A model generated the notes under the pieces. That model was not told the DNA's origin. It saw only the letters and a list, made by a program, of their open reading frames with translations, and did no database searches. Shown in pieces: positions 1-7,323 of a DNA stretch of 12,816 nucleotides (position 1 is its first letter; the number at the start of each line of letters is the position of its first letter). The position numbers and the translations under genes are program-made. Source of the DNA: an uncultured Eubacteriales bacterium. GTDB lineage: Bacteria > Bacillota > Clostridia > Oscillospirales > Acutalibacteraceae. The stretch is from the NCBI GenBank assembly GCA_934462705.1, contig CAKSIH010000021.1, positions 1 through 12,816 of the forward strand, written 5' to 3'.

Positions 1-59
1 TTGCCGGCGCCGCTTGCCAGCATGGCAGCTACCAAAACTGTGCTAATCGCTTTCTTCAT
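1..59 (-). CDS. secreted protein, N-terminal signal peptide only (runs off the window edge)
   Basis: Only 19 codons are inside the window. Read from the ATG at 59 they give MKKAISTVLVAAMLASGAG, a typical Sec signal peptide: a Lys-Lys n-region, then a hydrophobic Ala/Leu/Val core ending in small residues. A GGGAG ribosome site lies about 8 bases upstream of the ATG. The mature protein is outside the window, so its function cannot be told. The signal peptide closely matches the one at the start of the broken gene at 4312-4991 (KKAIS-VLV-AMLAS in both), which suggests the two belong to one family of small secreted proteins. Confidence 0.7.
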   Translation of the reverse strand, partial: MKKAISTVLVAAMLASGAG

Positions 60-489
60 AGTATTTGCTCCCTTCAAGTTTTTTTGATTCCTCAAGCCTT
101 TACGTTTTTTATACGATAAAACATCTCCTTAGTTTAAAGCTACATTAAGCCTACTAATTTTAAAGTTTTATATAGCAAAATGGAATAATTTTCTCCACTA
201 ATTTTTAAATTATAGCATATATATTTCGCGCTATGATTCTATAAAAGAATTATCGAAATCTTCTACGTTTACGCGACTTTTTTCAACATAACACTAAAAA
301 ATAGATGCTAATTTGACAAAAATTCAACTCAAAGTCCATTATGTATTTTCCTCTTTGTTAGTAAGCTTTTGGTCCGCACCACTGTTTGCCAACTACAAAT
401 TTGTAATTAAAACAATTTTCATTATAATATTTAATTTTTTATTTATCCGAATTTTAATCACTCTTTTTATGTTCCCCAAATACTCATTT
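60..489. other. AT-rich gene-free stretch
   Basis: This stretch holds the leader and likely promoter of the left-edge gene and then AT-rich sequence running up to the decayed end of the phage-type gene at 490. A 79-codon open frame on the plus strand at 313-552 has no ribosome site and overlaps the 3' end of that gene. I do not regard it as coding. Confidence 0.5.
209..217 (-). promoter_or_regulatory. possible extended -10 promoter for the secreted gene at the left edge
   Basis: On the minus strand the sequence reads TGCTATAAT, an extended -10 element. No good -35 box is found 16-18 bases upstream. A start near 202 would leave a leader of about 140 bases before the ATG at 59. Supported by motif match only. 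Confidence 0.35.
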
Positions 490-1144
490 TCAGCACTTTG
501 CTTTTACTCTTTGGATTTTTCGACTTTCCAAGCCCAGTGTCTGGTAACCTAATTTTGCAAGCTTTTTGTGTCCGCACTTGCTGCAAAAAATTTTCCCGTT
601 TTTATCGTAATCAGTGGCTTTAAACCGGCTTTTGTCACGTCTTAATTTAATCAAGTTTTTTTCCATTAAGGAACTTAACACCATTTTTGCTACCTTCAAA
701 AACATTTGACGCACATTTCTCTGAGTCCCCAAATATTGCCTCTTGACCTCATTCCCGTCTAGCATCGCCCACCTGTACAGCTGCACCGCACTGCATACCA
801 CGCGCTGTATCTCCGGCGGCAACTTGGCTGGTTTTTCTTTTGAAGAATATACACTGTTCGTCAAGGCCCTTTTGACTAGCTGCCACGTCTGGCCTTCGTC
901 CAGTTTACCCTTTGTCTGAGACTTCACACTATGCTGCTTGATTTCCGTAATGCTTGGCAAAATTGTATTATTCACTACGAGAAAATTAAGTCCCTGTGCC
1001 ACGGTTTCGGTTGATTTCTCACCAAATATGTCAGCCCATAAATTTACTGCATTCTTGAGTACACTTTTTTCCTTATTCACATAAAAATCCTGAGTCCGCT
1101 ATCTGCAGCAAAACCAAAATCTTGTAACAGTCCTCACGTGTCAT
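490..1144 (-). pseudogene. phage replication protein (replisome organiser / helicase-loader type), frameshifted
   Basis: The main open frame from 1080 to 490 has features of Firmicute phage replication proteins. These are an N-terminal NLWADIF...FLVVNNTILPSITEI segment (a conserved Trp helix, then Pro-Ser-Ile-x-Glu-Ile), then GQTWQLVKRAL and LPPEIQRVV...LYRWA. Near the C-terminus is a CSKCGHKK zinc-type pair. The frame begins at a GTG without a ribosome site. The true start is the ATG at 1144, which overlaps the TGA of the upstream gene (ATGA) and gives MTREDCYKILVLLQIADSGF before a stop. Removing one T from the T5 run at about 1082-1087 joins the two frames smoothly (…GFYVNKEK…). The last 20 or so residues look out of register, so a second lesion is possible. 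The family call is from motif memory; I infer a prophage relic. Confidence 0.6.
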
Positions 1145-1363
1145 AAATTATCCCAAATTTCACTGTATTCCTCAAGTTTCGCAACCGTCAGATCGCTGAA
1201 CTGCGCACCAGCAGCCCTAGCAATCCCGCAATTGCCTCCATTCTTCTTCATGCCTTTGATTGTCTCATTTCTCCTTATTAGATTTAAAGCTTCGCACATG
1301 ATTTTCAGCGCATTATACAGTCTCTCTTCCACTTTTTGAACATAATATTTTTAATTCGCTCAT
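1141..1363 (-). pseudogene. small phage-type protein of unknown function, frameshifted near its start
   Basis: The long open frame from a GTG at 1332 to the TGA at 1141 encodes a 63-residue, mainly helical protein ending in KLEEYSEIWDNL. The GTG has no ribosome site. An ATG at 1363 opens another frame, MSELKILCSK. Deleting one A from the A5 run near 1334-1338 fuses this to VEERLYNALKIMCEAL, giving a coherent protein of about 73 residues. The 4-base ATGA overlap with the next gene is typical of tightly packed phage operons and implies translational coupling. I do not recognise a family. Both genes in this pair carry one extra base in a homopolymer. Confidence 0.45.
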
Positions 1364-1409
1364 CATCCGATTTATATAACCGTTACGATTAATAACTCTG
1401 TTTGCAGCT

Positions 1410-1437
1410 TTGACTTTATCATGGTTTTTACTATAAT
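1410..1437 (+). promoter_or_regulatory. sigma-A type promoter of the C39-like peptidase gene
   Basis: TTGACT at 1410-1415 and TATAAT at 1432-1437 are separated by 16 bases. The predicted transcript starts near 1444 and has a leader of about 74 bases, with AGGAGG shortly before the ATG at 1518. Confidence 0.75.
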
Positions 1438-1517
1438 AATACTATGTAATGAACACCCTCACATAAAATATTATAATTATAGAAATTTGGCTTATGTCTT
1501 ATTTTTAGGAGGATAAA

Positions 1518-2327
1518 ATGAATAATAAATTTATAGTTGCAAGTTTTTTGTCATTTGCTTGTTTATCTGCGGTTTTGCATAATTCTACAGCAGTATATGC
1601 GGTATCAGAAAATACCGACTTTGTTAAAGATGTTTCCATGTCTAAATTAATTGCTAACGTTCCAAATAAAATTATAAAAGTTCCATATATAAATCAAAAT
1701 GATATTGTTTACGGCTGTGAAGCAGTTAGCTCCACTATGATACTTCAATATTACGGATATAAGATTTCCGAAAAAGATTTTACAGATAAATATTTAATCC
1801 AAAAAGATTGGTATAAAGATACCGACGGCAAAGTTTACGGGCCCGATCCTAATGCTGCATATCCAGGAAATCCCTACATAGATAATGGTGAAAACTGCGG
1901 ATTTGGAAGTTATGCTCCCTCAACCGCGAAATCTATAGATAAAGTGTTAGATTTATCAAAATATAAAACAAAGGTCACTACAGGATTAAGCTTGACAGAC
2001 CTTATTGTAAATTATGTTAATAATGATATTCCCGTTTTAATTTGGGCAACAATGGATATGAAGCCAACCAGCCCTGGCCGTTCTTGGATTATTAATTATA
2101 CCGATGAAAACTCTCCTTATAAAAAAGGCGATATATTTACTTGGACGAAGTGTGAACACTGTTTAGTTTTAGTAGGATATGATGAAGATAATTATTATTT
2201 TAATGATCCGTATAAAAATCATGGCTTGATTTCTTATGAAAAAAGTTTAGTAAACCAAAGATTCTTAGAATTGGGAAAACAATCAGTTATTATCGAACAA
2301 GTTGCCAAATTAAAACCACAAAGCTAA
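1518..2327 (+). CDS. secreted C39-like (papain-fold) cysteine peptidase domain protein
   Basis: This is a 269-residue protein preceded by TAGGAGGATAAA, an ideal ribosome site. Residues 1-28 form a signal peptide with a likely cut after AVYA. The domain of roughly 54-240 fits the Peptidase_C39_2 family. It has VPYINQND then Y-G-C67-EAVSSTMILQYYGY with the presumed nucleophile Cys67, H214 in EHCLVLVGYDEDNYYFNDPY, and D230 as the third residue. Proteins of this family are mostly exported peptidases or peptidase-like proteins of unclear substrate. They differ from the C39 domains fused to ABC exporters that cut double-glycine leaders, since there is no transporter part here. The gene is monocistronic with its own promoter and shows no lesions. 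It faces the M15 peptidase gene across a shared intergenic terminator. Two internal Cys (C127, C212) could form a disulfide after export. Substrate unknown. Confidence 0.8.
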   Translation: MNNKFIVASFLSFACLSAVLHNSTAVYAVSENTDFVKDVSMSKLIANVPNKIIKVPYINQNDIVYGCEAVSSTMILQYYGYKISEKDFTDKYLIQKDWYKDTDGKVYGPDPNAAYPGNPYIDNGENCGFGSYAPSTAKSIDKVLDLSKYKTKVTTGLSLTDLIVNYVNNDIPVLIWATMDMKPTSPGRSWIINYTDENSPYKKGDIFTWTKCEHCLVLVGYDEDNYYFNDPYKNHGLISYEKSLVNQRFLELGKQSVIIEQVAKLKPQS

Positions 2328-2549
2328 GTATTGACTGAATCTCTAAAAATATGAAAACAGGAAATTAAGAAACTGAAAAATTAATATAACTATATGTAAA
2401 ATGCTCCGTTTAGAACTTCTAGTATAAAAAAAGATTTTTAGTCGAATAGTAAAAACTTAAAAATATAGTGTCTTATTGATTATAAAAGTCTTAATACCCT
2501 TCCAGTGACTATTTCACAAAAAATTTTTATATAAAAAATTAACCTAAAA

Positions 2550-2586
2550 AATCAAAAGAACTCAGCAGGGCTGAGTTCTTTTGATT
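2550..2586 (-). terminator. strong intrinsic terminator between convergent genes
   Basis: A perfect 17-bp inverted repeat (AATCAAAAGAACTCAGC and its complement) encloses a 3-base loop. On the minus strand the stem is followed by a T-run, so it best fits the end of the M15 gene, whose stop codon is 29 bases away. On the plus strand the following sequence is not T-rich, although the A/T ends of the stem could help it act in both directions. Confidence 0.85.
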
Positions 2587-2614
2587 TGCAGAAAAATAAG
2601 GTTTTAAGACACAC

Positions 2615-3361
2615 CTAACTTAGATGAGTGATTAAATATTTGGGATTTGGCCTTGATACGTACCATGGATATTTCTGAAAGTGCATGTAATCTATCGGGC
2701 AATTCCACGAACCACCCCAATCCCAGCCTCTGCTTGTAAATGCTTTGTGACAAGCATCCCCCTCTTTTATAATCCCCAATTGTTCTAAGTTCCTATTAAG
2801 AAATTTTTCAGCACCATCAGGTTCTGTAATATTAGAATTAGGAGAAAAGCAAGGATTTACAAAAGGATTTATATCAATTGCCAGGCCATATGAATGCCAA
2901 GAAATGTTTCTGGTACCATTAATGTACCTAAAATTAAAAGCACTCGAATTGTTGTCCTTCATACTGAGTTCGTCATCTGCACCGTAATAATCAATTAACC
3001 TCATTTTGCAAATAGGATATTTTGCTTCATATAATTCATAAAAAATTTCTAAAACTTCTTTTGCAACATTAACGGTTTCGCCATCTATAGGTGAATTCAC
3101 CTTATGTGCAACAACCAGTTCTCCTTCATGTTCTTTTCCATCAAATCCAAAATAAAGCACTTTGCAAAGTTTTAAATCCTCAAACTTTACATACTCATTT
3201 TCCTTGTATGAATTCTTAGCCATAAAATTTTGAATTTCAGCTGGAATATCTTCATATGAAAAACCCTCATGTAAAATAAAATCTTCTGCATAACAAAAAA
3301 AATGCGAAAAAAGAACTACAAATAAAACAGCACAGCAGAACAATATTCTATTAAATTTCAT
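2615..3361 (-). CDS. secreted M15-family peptidoglycan peptidase (D-Ala-D-Ala carboxypeptidase or L-Ala-D-Glu endopeptidase)
   Basis: The start is set at the ATG at 3361 because GGAGGGAGAGG lies just upstream; an upstream in-frame ATG at 3406 lacks a ribosome site. The 248-residue product begins with a signal peptide (about 1-25, cut after CYA). The C-terminal half is an M15C-type zinc peptidase, with SWHSYGLAIDINPF supplying zinc ligands H156 and D163. IDYMHFQ supplies the catalytic acid D224 and zinc ligand H227. WDWGGSWN just before is typical of this group. Such enzymes cut peptide bonds in peptidoglycan stems, and phage or bacterial origin is possible. Cys pairs (C171, C204, C221) may form disulfides outside the cell. 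The gene is intact, and it terminates at the hairpin shared with the convergent peptidase gene. Exact bond specificity cannot be read from sequence. Confidence 0.85.
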   Translation of the reverse strand: MKFNRILFCCAVLFVVLFSHFFCYAEDFILHEGFSYEDIPAEIQNFMAKNSYKENEYVKFEDLKLCKVLYFGFDGKEHEGELVVAHKVNSPIDGETVNVAKEVLEIFYELYEAKYPICKMRLIDYYGADDELSMKDNNSSAFNFRYINGTRNISWHSYGLAIDINPFVNPCFSPNSNITEPDGAEKFLNRNLEQLGIIKEGDACHKAFTSRGWDWGGSWNCPIDYMHFQKYPWYVSRPNPKYLITHLS

Positions 3362-3683
3362 AGTTAACCTCTCCCTCCAATGAGCAATAAATTGAAATAA
3401 AAGCAAAGTTTAAATGCATTTATCTGCTTGAAGTGTATATTCTTCCCCACATTCATAAGCTCAATGTGTGAACCTTGTTTTAAAATTCTTCCATCAGATA
3501 AGTAGAATTATTTTATCATCAAATTAAACTAAAAGCAATACAAAATCTTAGTTAATATTAAAATTTTATTTCAGCCTATGTTAGATGTATAATTAATATA
3601 CGAAAAGAACGAAAAAATTTTTTGCACTAAATTTTATGGCTTGTGAATGAGGCACATCGTCACTTAATTTAATGAGCGGAATT
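3362..3683. other. intergenic region upstream of the M15 gene
   Basis: No gene is seen. A minus-strand promoter-like pair, TTGCTT at 3533-3538 and TAAAAT at 3510-3515 with 17 bases between, could drive the M15 gene with a leader of about 140 bases. The match is modest. Confidence 0.35.
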
Positions 3684-4280
3684 TTATGGTAAAAATAAAA
3701 TTATTACCAGCATTTTTAAGGTTTCTATTAACCGTCATCTGCAAATAGTTCTTACCTTTATATCGTTGGACAACATTTGTAACTGATTTATCATTAGTTC
3801 TATGCATTTTTTCGTCACTTCCTTGTCGGAAAGAAATATTAACTTAATGAAATCTCCGACATTTGTAACAACGCCTCCTAAAACTGCGCCACCTATGGCT
3901 ACAGGTGTAGCTCACGCTGCTGAAACTAAATAAAATATGTTTGAAGTCCCCAGCAAAGCTAATCCTCCATTTCTAGCCATTTCACTTTTTATAACAACTT
4001 TTTGGTCATCCCATATAATATCATAATCGCTTATTAAATTAGATACATAATTTTTTTGGGGGATTAACTTGTTAAGTGCATCAAATCTAACTATAGTCAA
4101 TTCACATTTTTTACACTCACATTTTTTATCAAATTTTTGTATGTTAACACCTTACTCATTAAATAAAGTAGAAGCATCATAGCAATTGGAATATTGGGGT
4201 AAATATGCAAAAGTTGCACCACATGCAGTAGATGCCACTAAAAATGTTGGCAAAACACTTAATATTAATTTTTTATAAAT
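3684..4280 (-). pseudogene. decayed small secreted protein gene A (no start codon, three in-frame stops)
   Basis: A single minus-strand frame can be followed from about 4277 down to 3684. It begins KKLILSVLPTFLVAS-TACGATFA, a signal peptide, but no ATG, GTG or TTG is in place: the codons there are ATT TAT AAA AAA. It then passes a TAA at 4154 and a TGA at 3914, followed by ATPVAIGGAVLGGVV, a glycine-rich membrane-type segment. The next stop is a TGA after KVRTICR (about 3743), and RLIETLKMLVIILFLP then ends at a TAA at 3686. A CECKKC cluster sits after the first stop. There is no frameshift anywhere, only point changes. It starts about 32 bases after gene B ends, so the two were probably one operon. 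Family not recognised. Confidence 0.55.
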
Positions 4281-4311
4281 TGATCCTTATTTCTTCTATT
4301 AAAAATTTAGT

Positions 4312-4991
4312 TTAGTTATTACTTTCATAAACAAAATTAGTACGCAAATTGCCATCATCGTCAAACTTCCAGCCATCTCCATAGTGACGGTAGTTGTTAT
4401 TCATAATCTTAGGAATAACTAATTTCATAATCGAAGAACATAAAATTAATAAAAGTATAGTTCCATACTTAGTAAAAAGGTATTCTACAAAAAATTTTTT
4501 CCTTCCTCTGAACCTTTAAACTCTGTATTTATTTTATCTATTTTTTTCTAAAACGTCTATCTTATTTTTTATTTCAGATACATTGTTATTTGAATTTTTA
4601 TTTTTCCTAAGTTCCAATTTTGCATTTTTTATTTCCTTTTTTAGCAATGAAATGCCTAAATCATTTTGTACTTTTTATAGCTTTTATAGTGCTTTAAAAT
4701 TGGCAAAGTAGATACAACAATTGCAGGCAATGCGGCAGCTGTAGATATAACCCCAGTTTTAATTAGGTTTAAGTTATGTGCCAACTTTTCTAATAGTCTC
4801 TGCTGCTCGTCAAATTCCACTTTTTTATCATCAGGTACAAAAATTTCTTTATAATCAAAATTTATTTTTCCACCGTCATAAACCATTCAACTTGGGCTTG
4901 ATTCACGATCATCTTTACTGATAGCAAATGCGCTACCCACATCAGATGCCAGCATTGCTACCACCAAAACCACACTAATTGCTTTTTTAAT
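4312..4991 (-). pseudogene. decayed secreted/membrane protein gene B (ATT in place of the start, in-frame TGA, three indels)
   Basis: From 4991 the frame reads (ATT)KKAISVVLVVAMLAS…SAFA, a signal peptide almost identical to the one at 1-59. A TGA follows at codon 35, then an open stretch with DEQQRLLEKLAHNL and the hydrophobic segment VISTAAALPAIVVSTLPIL. The frame breaks near 4660 (one base missing in an A-run), near 4546 (one extra A in A7) and near 4492 (one base missing at A6T6). Repairing these gives about 226 residues: a Lys-rich coiled-coil-like part (KNDLGISLLKKEIKNAKLEL), then FVEYLFTKYGTILLLILCSS, and finally HYGDGWKFDDDGN before TAA at 4314. No family recognised. The perfect ribosome site upstream shows that this was once well translated. 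Confidence 0.6.
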
Positions 4992-4994
4992 AAT

Positions 4995-5005
4995 ATCACC
5001 TCCTT
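4995..5005 (-). promoter_or_regulatory. full-length Shine-Dalgarno site in front of an ATT codon
   Basis: AAGGAGGTGAT matches the complete anti-Shine-Dalgarno end of 16S rRNA and stands 7-10 bases before two tandem ATT codons (4994 and 4991). The second is exactly where the ATG of the related signal peptide belongs. The most likely event is ATG to ATT loss; weak initiation on ATT cannot be excluded. Confidence 0.55.
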
Positions 5006-5049
5006 GTAAATTTAAAATATAACATTAAACTTTTCATATATCATTCCAA

Positions 5050-5071
5050 AGAAGAATAAAAAAATTCTTCT
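5050..5071. repeat. small inverted repeat upstream of gene B
   Basis: AGAAGAAT and ATTCTTCT form an 8-bp stem with an A6 loop. It lies about 60 bases before the Shine-Dalgarno site of gene B, so it could be an operator or a leader hairpin; there is no independent support. Confidence 0.3.
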
Positions 5072-5552
5072 ATTTTAATAAATTTTTACATTAAATTGTC
5101 GAATTAAGTTAATCATCAATAAATGAACTGATTAATAATTATTTTTTCAAAACAATAAAGAAATAAAAAGCAATTATTCTGAGAAGTTGTAGTGTGAAAT
5201 TAAGCACTGAGCTATTAATAAGTCTTATTTTTTTACAATACCTTTATTTTAGCAGCTTTGCATAAAATTTAATTTTAAAAATATTAGCGTTTGCTGCTGC
5301 ATTTCAAAGATTCATGTTTTGCAGTGCAGAAATAAATAGAAAAATAGACGAAATTAAATTTTAGTATGCCTTTTAATGAATATAAATTAAGCTAGTGTGC
5401 TCCTTTATGAAACCTTCAGATCTAATTCTTTTAACGAAAGCACGAAAGCTTGGAAATAATTAAAGGTTTTTGCAAGCACACAAAATATTCTAAAAAAATA
5501 AAACGCATTCTGTCAAACATGTTTTAAGAAAACCTCTATAAAAAGCAAAAAA
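5072..5552. other. gene-free AT-rich stretch
   Basis: No frame with a start, ribosome site and coding character was found on either strand. A GCACGAAAGCTTGGAAA segment at 5440-5456 resembles the 42-bp repeat units at 5828-5930 and may be an outlying relic of them. Confidence 0.35.
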
Positions 5553-5577
5553 GCCCAGGCGGCGAGACGCCGCGGGC
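5553..5577 (-). terminator. GC-rich intrinsic terminator
   Basis: On the minus strand GCCC-G-CGGCG, loop TCT, CGCCG-CCT-GGGC forms a stem followed directly by TTTTTT. It lies downstream of the minus-strand DUF4417 relic and of a second terminator at 5649-5670. Confidence 0.65.
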
Positions 5578-5648
5578 ACAAATTGCACTTGTAGTAAAGT
5601 GTTAAATGATAGTTATGTGCCAGCATTTTTAGTTAAGCATAAGAAAAA

Positions 5649-5670
5649 AGCCCAGTGTAAAAGCTGGGCT
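5649..5670 (-). terminator. intrinsic terminator
   Basis: On the minus strand AGCCCAG, loop CTTTTACA, CTGGGCT is followed by TTTTTT. It lies about 310 bases past the end of the DUF4417 relic and is the first terminator met by transcription from that side. About 70 bases separate it from the next terminator. Confidence 0.7.
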
Positions 5671-5785
5671 CTGGGCTCATATCGATTGACACATTAAGGT
5701 ATAGGTAATCTTAATAAAATAAAAGCTTAAATCGCAAGCTGTAAAATAAAAAATTCACGTCCGGTTTAAAAATGTGAATTGGTTT

Positions 5786-5951
5786 GCACGACCACGTGCT
5801 GCCTAAGAATGTCAGTATTGATACGTGGCACGATAGCATAGAAAATAATTTAGGCAATTTCAAATTGGCGCACGATAGCTAAAAAAATCGGCAAAAGGGA
5901 GTCACACAAGAGCACGATAGCTTGAAAAATCAAAAAAATCTATCCGAGTAA
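5786..5951 (+). repeat. four units of a 42-bp repeat, readable as a 14-residue protein repeat (relic)
   Basis: GCACGATAGC occurs at 5828, 5870 and 5912, exactly 42 bases apart, and a variant GCACGACCAC occurs 42 bases earlier at 5786. The period is 14 codons, and the plus-strand frame reads HDHVLPKNVSIDTW, HDSIENNLGNFKLA, HDS(stop)KNRQKGVTQE, HDSLKNQKNLSE(stop). The HDS-[IL]-x-N beginning and the heptad spacing of hydrophobics suggest a coiled-coil or fibre-type repeat protein. A TAA interrupts the third unit and a TGA lies just upstream at 5775, so this is a relic. The other reading is a set of iteron-like sites: 42 bp is four helical turns. Beyond the first 20 bases the units differ, so it does not look like a young tandem duplication. 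Confidence 0.5.
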
Positions 5952-5979
5952 TTTTATTCTCCAGATAAATTATAAAGTC

Positions 5980-6342
5980 CTATGAAAAACATCTAAGGTC
6001 AATGCGGCTGAGCAGCTCGTTATAACCTGCCATAAAAAACTCTTTTGGGTCGAAATGATTGTAATACTCAGACACCATATATGTGGAAACTGCGACTGTA
6101 CTGCCATTTTCAATACCTTCAAAGCAAAAATCAAATGTACTTTTGTCACCTCAACTAAAGGTTGGAATTACCGGTATACCTTTTGATGCCAAATAGGCCC
6201 CATACCAGCGATTTCGGAAGGTGTTGTACATCTGCAGCGGCGTTGCCATGTCGGTATACAGGCTAAAGTCTAGCGTTAAAACAGCTTTGTACCTCCTTAA
6301 TACATCAATATATTTATTAATTAGGCAATGAGCTGACAGCAA
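5980..6342 (-). pseudogene. DUF4417-like protein, truncated and interrupted
   Basis: The frame contains the hallmark string of DUF4417 proteins: LDFSLYTDMATPLQ, then YNTFRNRWYGAYLASKGIPV and IPTFS, followed after a TGA by GDKSTFDFCFEGIENGSTVAVSTYM and FFMAGYNELLSRI before a TAG at 5982. From family memory the residue at the TGA (6151-6153) is normally Trp (IPT-x-S-W), so TGG to TGA is the likely change. The N-terminal half of the family is missing; upstream sequence to about 6420 shows stops in this frame. DUF4417 proteins are common in phages and integrative elements of Firmicutes and their function is unknown. This fits a decayed mobile element, as do the phage-type genes at 490-1363. It probably terminated at 5649-5670. 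Confidence 0.65.
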
Positions 6343-7135
6343 TTAAGCGAATCAGTCTACGAAAATCTATGACTGAGCTTTGTCTAGGCTTGGCTATAGC
6401 AGTAATTTAAACCAATTGGAAACTATTGATTTTAACTTTATTTAATTTGTGGGTAACCAAGCTAAAGGAAAGTACTTCTTTAAACTGTGTTAAGTCTCAT
6501 TTAAGTTGTTTAATACAATTATATTTTTTCTTTTATAAAATTATAAATTGTCGTTATAATTTCACCTTAAATAATAGGTCAAACTGTTTCCAAAGCTGCT
6601 TGCATTTATCATGGTTAGTTTAACACCTTTAACATAAAATTTTTTGAATATAACTATTTTATTGGATAGCTTGCATCTTTTTTTTAACTATACAAAAAAG
6701 GAAAGATTCCTAATGATAGCTCTACAAGATTACTTTTAGTATTTCCATTTAATTAAAAGCGTTATACACTTGATTTTTAGAAAGGACAATAAGCAATAGC
6801 TTGATAATCTATAATGCGATTCATTATTTTAAAGTGCAAATTGCAAAAAATGTTCAATTTCTCGTTGCCTTTGTTGCGTGTATCTGCAAGCATACATATA
6901 GATTAAGGTAAAGACAATTACAGAAAAATAAGAAATAGAAAATTAAAAATTGCAAACTTTAAACTTTTTAACTGAAGGTAACCAATTATTATTCTTTATT
7001 GAAAAGCAGAGTTTTGACAATCTGACGCTCCTGAGCGGAATACAAAATGGTCTTTACATATCACAGTAATATTTGTTACTATTATTACCATTTAGAAAAT
7101 GATTGAAAATTAATTTTGATGATAAAAAATACAAT
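6343..7135. other. gene-free AT-rich stretch
   Basis: About 800 bases without a supported gene. The open frame at 6426-6623 (plus) is low-complexity and has no ribosome site. Short fragments with coding flavour exist on the minus strand, for example one ending HFLQFAL near 6834-6900 and one ending WKQFDLLFKVKL near 6555-6612. They are too short to support. Confidence 0.4.
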
Positions 7136-7172
7136 GATAGATACAATTTTTCATAACAAAATTGTATCTATC
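7136..7172 (-). terminator. probable terminator of the RiPP maturase transcript
   Basis: A perfect 15-bp inverted repeat (GATAGATACAATTTT and its complement) with a 7-base loop lies about 150 bases past the stop codon of the radical SAM gene. On the minus strand it is followed within 6 bases by a T6 run. The stem is AT-rich, so its efficiency is uncertain. Confidence 0.55.
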
Positions 7173-7323
7173 AGATTATAAAAATAGTGATACTCTCTTT
7201 AATTCATTAATTTCTAAGTTAACATCATAAAATTAATAATTTCTTTGTTGATGTAGTTACCATTTTATTCAAACTATTGTTGTAATTACAGCTTTCATAA
7301 AAATTTACCATAAATTTGTTTAT

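Noticed and set aside
1518..2327. C39 peptidase as the leader-cutting exporter of the RiPP
   Set aside because: The protein is a free-standing secreted domain without a membrane or ATPase part, belongs to the C39_2-like group, and lies 5 kb from the precursor genes.
5828..5930. CRISPR array
   Set aside because: The conserved part is only 10-20 bases, there are only three or four units, and the frame between units is coding-like; no cas genes are present.
6426..6623. 65-codon plus-strand open frame
   Set aside because: Composition is low-complexity, there is no ribosome site or promoter, and no motif is seen.
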